Shown here piece by piece: positions 1-5,094 of a stretch of 5,747 nucleotides of DNA; within the stretch, counting starts at the first letter, position 1, and each line of letters begins with the position of its first letter. The stretch spans positions 1 through 5,747 of the forward strand of contig JAFREV010000076.1 of NCBI GenBank assembly GCA_017434685.1, written 5' to 3'. The translations under genes were made by a program, and so were the position numbers. The stretch is from Mogibacterium sp. GTDB taxonomy: Bacteria > Bacillota > Clostridia > Peptostreptococcales > Anaerovoracaceae. The notes under the pieces were generated by a model. The model worked only from the letters and a program-made list of their open reading frames with translations. It was not told the DNA's origin and made no database searches.

Positions 1-224
1 AATCTGTCGGAAATAGGGCGGTTATCGTAATTGCCGGCAATGTATTTATACTTTCCGTCTCTGGACTGTCCCTTGATAAGCTGAAGCTCTCTGATATCTC
101 GGGAAACAGTTGCCTGAGTAACGCTGTATCCGGCCTCACGCAGGAGATTCAGGAGCTGATCCTGGGTCTCTACTTCGTTTGTCTTTATTATCTCAAGTAT
201 CTTGTTCTGTCTGGATAATCTCAT
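1..224 (-). CDS. argR: Arginine repressor ArgR/AhrC, N-terminal part (cut by window edge)
   Basis: Seventy-four codons read leftward from 224 to the window edge without a stop. The product begins MRLSRQNKILEIIK and contains TQATVSRDIRELQLIK (about residues 36-51), the recognition-helix signature of the ArgR winged helix-turn-helix domain, followed by the wing (GKYKYIAG). The family is about 150 residues long; the missing C-terminal half would carry hexamerisation and L-arginine binding. ArgR/AhrC represses arginine biosynthesis and can activate catabolism when arginine is bound. Start choice: GGAGG lies 6 nt upstream of the ATG at 224; another in-frame ATG at 230 directly abuts GGAGG and is too close to be used. 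The gene is divergent from ruvC, and the shared intergenic region holds its control sites. Family assignment is secure from the motif; whether the rest of the gene is intact cannot be seen. Confidence 0.93.
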   Translation of the reverse strand, partial: MRLSRQNKILEIIKTNEVETQDQLLNLLREAGYSVTQATVSRDIRELQLIKGQSRDGKYKYIAGNYDNRPISDR

Positions 225-230
225 ATACAT

Positions 231-235
231 CCTCC
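231..235 (-). promoter_or_regulatory. Ribosome binding site of argR
   Basis: The minus strand reads GGAGG, a perfect Shine-Dalgarno core, 6 nt before the ATG at 224 and 0 nt before the alternative ATG at 230. This spacing decides the start at 224. Confidence 0.8.
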
Positions 236-267
236 GTATAATAATCCGTCTTTTAAGCCAATGTAAT

Positions 268-296
268 ATTATCATAAAAATACGCATCTTTGTATA
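268..296 (-). promoter_or_regulatory. Possible argR promoter
   Basis: On the minus strand TATACA (291-296; 4 of 6 with TTGACA) and GATAAT (268-273; 5 of 6 with TATAAT) are separated by 17 nt. Transcription would start near 261, giving a leader of roughly 35 nt before the argR start. The region is very AT-rich, so chance matches are likely. This is inference from consensus only. Confidence 0.35.
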
Positions 297-306
297 AAAA
301 CAGATT
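269..306. promoter_or_regulatory. Possible tandem ARG-box-like sites upstream of argR
   Basis: The heptamer ATAAAAA occurs at 274-280 and 294-300, exactly 20 nt apart. Aligned to the AhrC ARG-box consensus (core AATAAAAATT), the two 18-nt windows match at about 9 and 10 positions by eye. ARG boxes often come as pairs with centres about 20-21 bp apart, and argR is often autoregulated. These sites overlap the proposed argR promoter, which would suit repression. Matches are mostly in the A-run and the outer bases fit poorly, so this is a weak call. Confidence 0.22.
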
Positions 307-328
307 TTGAGGGATGATTTTGCGGAAA

Positions 329-360
329 TTAGTGCGATATATGTCGGATATAGTGCAATT
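329..360. repeat. Short phased repeats in the argR-ruvC divergent region
   Basis: TAGTGC occurs at 330-335 and 351-356, 21 nt apart, which is two helical turns. GATATA occurs between them at 336-341 and 347-352, 11 nt apart. The phasing would let a dimeric regulator bind one face of the DNA, but the units are short and the region is AT-rich. No known binding-site family is recognised. Confidence 0.3.
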
Positions 361-425
361 ATCGTTTGACAGTATTTCGAGAATTTTTGTGAGCCCCAGA
401 TGAAAAAAAGAACAAAAAACGAACA

Positions 426-455
426 TAGACAATGACAGTGTATTTGGTGTAAAAT
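426..455 (+). promoter_or_regulatory. Likely promoter of the ruvC-led operon
   Basis: TAGACA (426-431) and TAAAAT (450-455) each match the sigma-70/sigma-A consensus at 5 of 6 positions and are 18 nt apart. Transcription would start near 462, about 30 nt before the ruvC start. It is the best match found between argR and ruvC, and no other convincing promoter is seen within the six-gene run. The call rests on consensus only. Confidence 0.45.
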
Positions 456-490
456 CTTGTGGAACATACGAAGAGAAAGACATTGGAATT

Positions 491-979
491 ATGAGAATTA
501 TAGGAATCGATCCCGGCTATGCGATAATGGGTGTCGGCATAGTCGATTACAAGGGAAGCAAGTTCACTCCCGTATACTACGACTCAATATTGACAGAAGC
601 TCATACGCCTAATGAAGACAGGCTTATGAAACTCTATGATGAACTATCGAGGATAATAGCAGAGTACAAACCTGAGGCAGCGTCCATAGAGGAACTCTTT
701 TACAACACGAATGCAACCACTGCCATCATGGTAGGAGAGGCTCGGGGAATGGCTCTTTTGGCCTGTGCCAAAGCCGGCATAAAGATAAGTGAGTATACAC
801 CGCTTCAGATAAAATCGGCACTTACCGGATACGGCAGGGCGGATAAAAAGCAGGTACAGACCATGGTAAAAATGATACTCGGTCTGTCCGAGGTACCTAA
901 GCCTGATGATACGGCAGACGCTTTGGCCGCTGCCATATGCCACGCACATAACGCGGGCGGCCGCATGCCGCTGAAGTAA
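491..979 (+). CDS. ruvC: Holliday junction resolvase RuvC
   Basis: This 162-residue protein is the endonuclease that resolves Holliday junctions by symmetric, metal-dependent nicks, acting on junctions held by RuvAB. The four acidic catalytic residues can be placed by comparison with E. coli RuvC (D7, E66, D138, D141): D7 in IGIDPG, E67 in SIEELF, and D140 and D143 in PDDTADALAAAICH. F70 corresponds to the conserved aromatic after the second acid. Length is close to E. coli's 173 residues with a slightly shorter tail, so it looks complete. The ATG at 491 gives the typical MRIIGIDPG start; the ribosome site is weak (purine-rich GAAGAGAAAG at 470-479, or GGA at 485-487), so translation may be modest. 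It is the first gene of the run and lies divergent from argR. Presence of ruvC next to ruvAB fits Clostridia and not Bacillus. Confidence 0.97.
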   Translation: MRIIGIDPGYAIMGVGIVDYKGSKFTPVYYDSILTEAHTPNEDRLMKLYDELSRIIAEYKPEAASIEELFYNTNATTAIMVGEARGMALLACAKAGIKISEYTPLQIKSALTGYGRADKKQVQTMVKMILGLSEVPKPDDTADALAAAICHAHNAGGRMPLK

Positions 980-984
980 TTCGG

Positions 985-1005
985 GACGCCGCCTCAAGCA
1001 GCGAG
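985..1005 (+). repeat. Left copy of 21-nt direct repeat
   Basis: Matches 1070-1090 at 18 of 21 positions, including a perfect 12-mer TCAAGCAGCGAG (994-1005). It begins 6 nt after the ruvC stop codon. Both copies are followed within a few bases by ATTAG (1008-1012 and 1095-1099), so the similarity extends beyond the 21 nt with a 2-nt shift. Confidence 0.8.
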
Positions 1006-1049
1006 AGATTAGTAATTATTTAAGCGAGCGCGCAAGCGGCAGTTCACGG

Positions 1050-1068
1050 CGGCTCGAAGACGAAGCCG
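1050..1068 (+). other. Hairpin inside the ruvC-ruvA element
   Basis: CGGCTCG (1050-1056) can pair with CGAAGCCG (1061-1068), leaving a single bulged A and an AAGA loop, for 7 base pairs that are mostly G-C. No run of T follows on either strand, so it is not an intrinsic terminator. It could stabilise or mark processing of the operon mRNA, or be part of a repeat-element fold. Confidence 0.6.
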
Positions 1069-1069
1069 A

Positions 1070-1090
1070 GATGTCGCGTCAAGCAGCGAG
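1070..1090 (+). repeat. Right copy of 21-nt direct repeat
   Basis: Matches 985-1005 at 18 of 21 positions; the last 12 bases (1079-1090) are identical. The copies are 85 nt apart start to start. It ends 10 nt before the ruvA ribosome binding site. Confidence 0.8.
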
Positions 1091-1100
1091 CATTATTAGA

Positions 1101-1108
1101 AAAGGAAA
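1101..1108 (+). promoter_or_regulatory. Ribosome binding site of ruvA
   Basis: AAAGGAAA lies with its GGA 6 nt before the ATG at 1113. It sits right after the GC-rich repeat element and is not part of it, so the element leaves the ruvA initiation signal intact. Confidence 0.7.
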
Positions 1109-1112
1109 TTGA

Positions 1113-1715
1113 ATGATTAGATTTGTCAGAGGAGAATATCTGTATTATAAAGGCGGTGCGATTGTCATCGAAACGAGCGGAGGCATAGGCTTCAGAGTGT
1201 TTGTATCGGATACAAGCAGCCTGCTGACCTCACGCGAGGGGGATGAAATCGCAGTCTATACGTATATGCAAGTCAAGGAGGACGGCATGGCTCTGTACGG
1301 GTTTGCCGATGAGGACGGGCTCGCACTATTTGAGCAGCTCATATCCGTAAACGGAGTAGGCCCTAAAGCCGGGCTTGCAATTATGTCACTCGGAACGCCC
1401 GGACAGATAAAAGGGATAATCGCATCGGGAGATGCAGCATCCATATCTCAGGCTCAGGGCGTAGGGAAGAAAACAGCGGAGAGAGTGATACTCGAACTCA
1501 AAGACAAAGTAACGGCACTGCCGGAGGATTTGACAGACGGAGGAGCCATAAGCGTCGGAATCGCATCCATTTCAAGCGAGAGAAACGAAGCCATTGTCGC
1601 CCTTACGACGCTCGGATACAGCAAGAAAGAAGCAGAGGCTGCAGTTGCATCCGTACCGGATGAGGGCCTCAGCACCGAAGAATATGTTAAGAAATCACTC
1701 AAGTTCCTCCTATAA
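1113..1715 (+). CDS. ruvA: Holliday junction branch migration protein RuvA
   Basis: This 200-residue protein (E. coli 203) forms tetramers that hold the four-way junction open and recruit RuvB. The N-terminal OB-fold covers about residues 1-63 and ends in ALYGFAD. The acidic pin that separates strands at the junction centre is E56-D57 in QVKEDGMALYGF, matching E55-D56 of E. coli. Two helix-hairpin-helix motifs follow, SVNGVGPKAGLAI (78-90) and GVGKKTAERVILELK (116-130). After a variable linker (about 135-153), the small C-terminal domain (about 154-200, with VALTTLGYSKKEAEAAV) is the RuvB-binding part. The ATG at 1113 has a good ribosome site. All domains are present and nothing is missing. 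ruvB follows after 29 nt. Confidence 0.98.
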   Translation: MIRFVRGEYLYYKGGAIVIETSGGIGFRVFVSDTSSLLTSREGDEIAVYTYMQVKEDGMALYGFADEDGLALFEQLISVNGVGPKAGLAIMSLGTPGQIKGIIASGDAASISQAQGVGKKTAERVILELKDKVTALPEDLTDGGAISVGIASISSERNEAIVALTTLGYSKKEAEAAVASVPDEGLSTEEYVKKSLKFLL

Positions 1716-1732
1716 ACGGAGAATTGATCGAT

Positions 1733-1736
1733 AGGA
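1733..1736 (+). promoter_or_regulatory. Ribosome binding site that sets the ruvB start
   Basis: AGGA lies 8 nt before the ATG at 1745. The upstream in-frame TTG at 1724 is only 1 nt from GGAGA (1718-1722), too close to be used, so the ATG is preferred. Confidence 0.65.
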
Positions 1737-1744
1737 TAGATTTA

Positions 1745-2782
1745 ATGGAAGAAAGAATAACACAGACAAAAGCAGTTCCGACAGAACTCGCAGGAGAATT
1801 GACGCTGAGACCTCAATATCTCAGTGAGTACTGCGGACAATCGGCAGTAAAGGACAACCTGTCCATATATATCGAGGCCGCCAAGATGAGAGGCGAACCT
1901 CTTGATCACGTGCTCTTTTACGGACCGCCGGGTCTTGGCAAGACAACCTTGGCGGGTATAATCGCCAACGAACTCGGAGTAGATATCAAAATCACATCCG
2001 GACCTGCGATAGGACGAGCGGGAGATCTCGCTGCTATACTCACAAACCTGAATGATAATGATGTGCTCTTCATCGACGAGATTCACAGGCTCAACAGGTC
2101 CGTTGAAGAAGTTCTATACTCTGCGATGGAGGACTACGCTCTCGATATCATCATAGGAAAAGGTCCTGCAGCAAGGAGCCTCAGGATAGATATCGCGAAG
2201 TTCACGCTCATAGGCGCAACAACAAGAGCCGGAAGCTTATCAGGACCATTAAGAGACAGATTCGGCATCGTTGAAAAATTTGAATTCTACACTCCGGCTG
2301 AGATTCAGGATATATTAAGGCGCACTGCGCATGTGCTCGAAACCGAAATAGACGATGAGTCGATGAGCGAGATTTCAAAGAGATCCAGAGGAACTCCGCG
2401 TATAGGAAACAGACTTCTGAAGAGGGTAAGGGACTTCTCTTCCGTTGTCGGCGGAGGAGATATTAATATAACTATTACTATGAAAGCTCTTGATGCCCTC
2501 GGAGTTGATGAACTCGGACTCGAGAAGCTCGACAGAGACATACTCGAGACCATCATCAGAGGATTCAACGGCGGACCTGTAGGAATTGAGACGATAGCAT
2601 CAGCAATAGGAGAAGAAAGGGTTACCCTTGAAGATGCAAACGAACCTTACCTGATACAGGCAGGACTTCTTTACAGGACACAGAAGGGCAGAGTCGCCTC
2701 CAAAGCGGCTTATGAACACCTTGGATTCATGGATTTATACAAGGAACCTGAATCAGAGCAATTAAGGCTTGATTTAGATTAG
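1745..2782 (+). CDS. ruvB: Holliday junction branch migration ATPase RuvB
   Basis: This AAA+ motor forms hexameric rings on the two DNA arms flanking RuvA and drives branch migration by ATP hydrolysis. From the ATG at 1745 the protein has 345 residues (E. coli 336). Visible motifs: Walker A GPPGLGKT (60-67, K66), Walker B LFIDEIH (108-114, D111/E112), sensor 1 GATTRAG (157-163), arginine finger R172 in PLRDRFG, and sensor 2 R215 in SRGTPRIGNR. The winged-helix DNA-binding domain occupies about 255-330 (GGPVGIETIASAIGE, LLYRTQKGRVAS). An in-frame TTG at 1724 would add seven residues (MIDRIDL), but the MEERI start is typical of Firmicute RuvB and has the better-placed ribosome site. queA follows after 21 nt. 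All catalytic residues are intact. Confidence 0.98.
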   Translation: MEERITQTKAVPTELAGELTLRPQYLSEYCGQSAVKDNLSIYIEAAKMRGEPLDHVLFYGPPGLGKTTLAGIIANELGVDIKITSGPAIGRAGDLAAILTNLNDNDVLFIDEIHRLNRSVEEVLYSAMEDYALDIIIGKGPAARSLRIDIAKFTLIGATTRAGSLSGPLRDRFGIVEKFEFYTPAEIQDILRRTAHVLETEIDDESMSEISKRSRGTPRIGNRLLKRVRDFSSVVGGGDINITITMKALDALGVDELGLEKLDRDILETIIRGFNGGPVGIETIASAIGEERVTLEDANEPYLIQAGLLYRTQKGRVASKAAYEHLGFMDLYKEPESEQLRLDLD

Positions 2783-2796
2783 TGTTTTCGGGAACA
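2783..2796 (+). other. Small hairpin overlapping the queA ribosome binding site
   Basis: TGTT (2783-2786) can pair with AACA (2793-2796), optionally extended by a T-G pair, around a TTCGGG loop region that contains the presumed queA Shine-Dalgarno (GGGA, 2790-2793). It begins directly after the ruvB stop codon. The stem is weak and might only modestly tune translation, which is inference. Confidence 0.25.
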
Positions 2797-2803
2797 GCAA
2801 TAT

Positions 2804-3907
2804 ATGAACATAAACCAATTTGATTATAATCTTCCGGAGGAGCTGATAGCACAGACTCCTTTGGACAAAAGAGACGAATGCAGACTGATGGTGCTCGACA
2901 GAGATAGCAAAACTATCGAGCATCGTCATTTTTACGATATTTTAGATTATGTAAACCCAGGTGATTGCCTCGTGCTGAACGACTCAAGAGTAATACCGGC
3001 CAGGATGTTTGGCATCAAAGAGGGCACAGGTGCCCATATAGAGATCCTTTTAATCAAAAGAATAGAAGGTGACAAGTGGGAATGCATGCTGAAGCCGGGC
3101 AAACGACTGCATGAAGGGGACACGGTCATACTCGCAGGCAGGACTGATACCGTGCCTGCCGGAGAAGAAGCACCGGAGAGTGGGTACACTCTTGTGAACA
3201 ATCTGGAAAGCAGATTTGCCGCTCATATCCTTGGAATACATGATGAGAATAACGGCACGAGACTCGTTGAATTTGAGTATGACGGCATTTTCATGGAGAG
3301 GCTTGAAGAAATCGGTTCAATGCCGCTCCCGCCATATATTACAAGGCCTGCGGAAGACTCGGATAAAGAGATGTATCAGACTGTTTACAGTAAAATCGAC
3401 GGATCTGTTGCGGCTCCTACGGCGGGACTTCATTTTACTAAAGAATTGCTGAAACAGGCTGAAGATAAAGGTGTCAGGATTGCATATGTTACTCTCCATG
3501 TCGGTATCGGCACCTTCAGACCTGTCAAAGTTGATGTTGTAGAAGAACATAAGATGCACTTCGAAGAGTGCATGATTAAGCAAGTAGATGCAGACATTAT
3601 CAATAAGACTATAGAAGAGGGCGGCCGCATCATATCAGTCGGTACGACTTCAACAAGAACTCTTGAGAGCATGGCAGAGGGAAGACATATCAATGCCGGC
3701 AGTATGGCTACGGATATTTTCATTTATCCTCCTTACGAGTTCAAAATAGTTGATGCTTTGATTACTAATTTCCATCTGCCGAAATCTACTTTGATTATGC
3801 TCGTATCTGCACTTTATGACAGGGAACATATACTCGAGGCGTATGAGGAAGCCGTAAGAGAAAAATACAGATTTTTCAGTTACGGAGACGCGATGATTAT
3901 AAAGTAA
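2804..3907 (+). CDS. queA: S-adenosylmethionine:tRNA ribosyltransferase-isomerase QueA
   Basis: This enzyme transfers and rearranges the ribosyl group of S-adenosylmethionine onto preQ1 in tRNA, making epoxyqueuosine, the penultimate step of queuosine synthesis. Family blocks are visible in order: FDYNLPEELIAQ (6-17), CLVLNDSRVIPARMFG (55-70), GSMPLPPYITRP (171-182), YQTVYSKIDGSVAAPTAGLH (191-210), LHVGIGTFRPVKVD (231-244), GTTSTRTLES (280-289), TDIFIYPPYEFKIVDALITN (303-322), NFHLPKSTLIMLVSA (322-336) and a YRFFSYGDAMII end. At 367 residues it is longer than the 340-356 residues usual for the family; the extra length appears to lie at about 110-152, where the sequence is hydrophilic and poorly conserved. 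The start at 2804 gives the standard N-terminus; the ribosome site is only GGGA, 10 nt upstream. tgt, the preceding pathway step, lies 53 nt downstream. Confidence 0.97.
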   Translation: MNINQFDYNLPEELIAQTPLDKRDECRLMVLDRDSKTIEHRHFYDILDYVNPGDCLVLNDSRVIPARMFGIKEGTGAHIEILLIKRIEGDKWECMLKPGKRLHEGDTVILAGRTDTVPAGEEAPESGYTLVNNLESRFAAHILGIHDENNGTRLVEFEYDGIFMERLEEIGSMPLPPYITRPAEDSDKEMYQTVYSKIDGSVAAPTAGLHFTKELLKQAEDKGVRIAYVTLHVGIGTFRPVKVDVVEEHKMHFEECMIKQVDADIINKTIEEGGRIISVGTTSTRTLESMAEGRHINAGSMATDIFIYPPYEFKIVDALITNFHLPKSTLIMLVSALYDREHILEAYEEAVREKYRFFSYGDAMIIK

Positions 3908-3960
3908 TCGTGTAATTATTCCTTATAAAGGTGTACAATTAGTTGTTAAGGTAGTCGACA
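3908..3960 (+). promoter_or_regulatory. queA-tgt spacer with tgt ribosome binding site
   Basis: AAGG (3948-3951) lies 9 nt before the tgt ATG and is the probable ribosome site. A stronger-looking AAAGGTG at 3927-3933 is 27 nt upstream and would only serve a three-codon frame. TACAAT (3934-3939) resembles a -10 box, but there is no matching -35 at 17-18 nt. No preQ1 riboswitch-like fold is recognised and there is no terminator. Confidence 0.45.
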
Positions 3961-5094
3961 ATGAGCAAAGCTTTACAGTTTGAGTTAATACATAAAGAGG
4001 CGGGCAGCAAAGCCAGGAGAGGACGTATCACTACCCCGCACGGAGTGATAGAGACTCCTGTTTTCATGCCTGTAGGTACACAGGCCACAGTCAAAGCCAT
4101 GAAACCGGAATCCGTCAATGATACCGGTGCTCAGATTATTCTTGCTAATACATATCATCTGATGCTGAGACCGGGCAGTGATATCGTAAGAGAGGCAGGC
4201 GGTCTTCATGAGTTTATGAACTGGCACAAACCTATCCTGACAGACTGCGGAGGCTTTCAGGTATTCAGCCTCGGACATCTTCGGAAGATTACAGAAGAGG
4301 GAGCCATGTTCGCATCACATATAGACGGAAGCCGTCATATGCTGAGCCCTGAAAAGTCCATAGAGGTTCAAAACGATCTTGGATCTGACATTATTATGGG
4401 TTTTGATGAATGTGCTCCGCCGGACGCGGACAGAGACTATATAGCAAAGTCACAGGCCAGGACAACAAGATGGCTCAAAAGATGCGTGGAAGCTCACAGA
4501 AACCCTGATACTCAGGCCCTTTTTGGCATTATGCAGGGCGGTTTCTTTAAAGATCTCAGAGAAGAAAGTGCAGCTTCCATTGTGGAATTAGATTTGCCGG
4601 GTTATGCAATCGGAGGGATATCCGTCGGTGAGACTAAAGAAGAGTATATCGGAGTGCTCGAATACGCACCGGATCTTCTGCCAGAAAACAAACCTCGTTA
4701 TGTAATGGGGATAGGTACACCTGACTACATACTCGAAGCTGTAGAGCGCGGCGTGGATATGTTTGACTGCGTTGAGCCTACGAGGATTGCAAGGCACGGA
4801 ATGGCAATGACAAGCCACGGAAGAGTAAGCATTAAAAATGCTAAATATGAAAGGGACTTTACTCCACTCGATCCTGAATGTGATTGCTACTGCTGCAGGA
4901 ATTACAGCAAGGCATACTTAAGACATCTCTTCAAGGCAGGAGAGACAATGTCTCATATGCTTTTATCCGAACATAATCTGAGATTCCTTTCAAAACTGTC
5001 AGAGGATATCAGAGCTTCAATCGATGAGGACAGATTCTCTGAGTTTAAATCAGAATTTTACCATAAGTATTACGGAGAACGGGAACAGAGATGA
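3961..5094 (+). CDS. tgt: tRNA-guanine transglycosylase Tgt (bacterial type)
   Basis: Tgt swaps guanine-34 for preQ1 in the GUN anticodons of tRNA Asn, Asp, His and Tyr. The 377-residue TIM-barrel protein is full length. Residues placed against the Z. mobilis and E. coli enzymes: pocket aspartate D95, nucleophile D269 (VDMFDCVEPTR), D149-E150-C151 (FDEC; a Cys here is typical of preQ1-using bacterial enzymes), GGIS (218-221) in the substrate loop, and zinc ligands C307, C309, C312 and H338 (CxCxxC followed 26 residues later by His). Two features are odd: the usual TDSGGFQ reads TDCGGFQ (C96 replaces Ser), and the usual VLPTR after the nucleophile reads VEPTR (E272). All catalytic and metal residues are otherwise present, so it is probably active. 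The stop codon overlaps the next gene's ATG. Confidence 0.97.
   Translation: MSKALQFELIHKEAGSKARRGRITTPHGVIETPVFMPVGTQATVKAMKPESVNDTGAQIILANTYHLMLRPGSDIVREAGGLHEFMNWHKPILTDCGGFQVFSLGHLRKITEEGAMFASHIDGSRHMLSPEKSIEVQNDLGSDIIMGFDECAPPDADRDYIAKSQARTTRWLKRCVEAHRNPDTQALFGIMQGGFFKDLREESAASIVELDLPGYAIGGISVGETKEEYIGVLEYAPDLLPENKPRYVMGIGTPDYILEAVERGVDMFDCVEPTRIARHGMAMTSHGRVSIKNAKYERDFTPLDPECDCYCCRNYSKAYLRHLFKAGETMSHMLLSEHNLRFLSKLSEDIRASIDEDRFSEFKSEFYHKYYGEREQR

Larger units (their letters stand above)
980..1112 (+). other. GC-rich, repeat-bearing intergenic element between ruvC and ruvA
   Basis: This gap is the longest between genes of the operon (133 nt against 21-53 nt elsewhere). Positions 985-1090 are about 58% G+C by hand count and 1021-1090 about 64%, well above the AT-rich flanking spacers. 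It holds a near-perfect 21-nt direct repeat at its two ends (985-1005 and 1070-1090), three copies of the octamer CAAGCRGC (995-1002, 1033-1040, 1080-1087) and a stable hairpin (1050-1068). No coding sequence is convincing in it. It looks like an inserted or dispersed intergenic repeat, or an RNA-processing or attenuation segment; the sequence alone does not decide. The ruvA ribosome site lies just past its right end. Confidence 0.6.

Noticed and set aside
261..275. Imperfect dyad ATG-N9-CAT near the argR promoter
   Set aside because: Only the three-base arms pair once the AT-rich centre is set aside; this is expected by chance in such AT-rich DNA.
366..371. Perfect TTGACA as a -35 box for ruvC
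   Set aside because: No -10-like sequence occurs 16-18 nt downstream; that stretch reads GTGAGC and similar. The pair at 426-455 is better placed.
253..483. Minus-strand open frame of 76 codons in the argR-ruvC intergenic region
   Set aside because: The product resembles no family, has no ribosome site, lies across the probable promoters of both flanking genes and has low-complexity AT-driven composition.
644..997. Long minus-strand frame opposite ruvC, and similar frames opposite ruvA, ruvB, queA and tgt
   Set aside because: They are antisense to well-identified genes with intact catalytic motifs, encode no recognisable proteins and have no supporting start signals.
1050..1068. Intrinsic terminator between ruvC and ruvA
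   Set aside because: The hairpin is followed by no T-run on the plus strand and none on the minus strand.
1724..1744. TTG start for ruvB adding seven residues
   Set aside because: The upstream GGAGA is only 1 nt away, and MEERI from the ATG at 1745 with AGGA at 8 nt is the usual RuvB N-terminus.
3908..3960. preQ1 riboswitch or separate promoter before tgt
   Set aside because: No recognisable preQ1 aptamer elements are present, the spacer is short, and the TACAAT box lacks a -35 partner.
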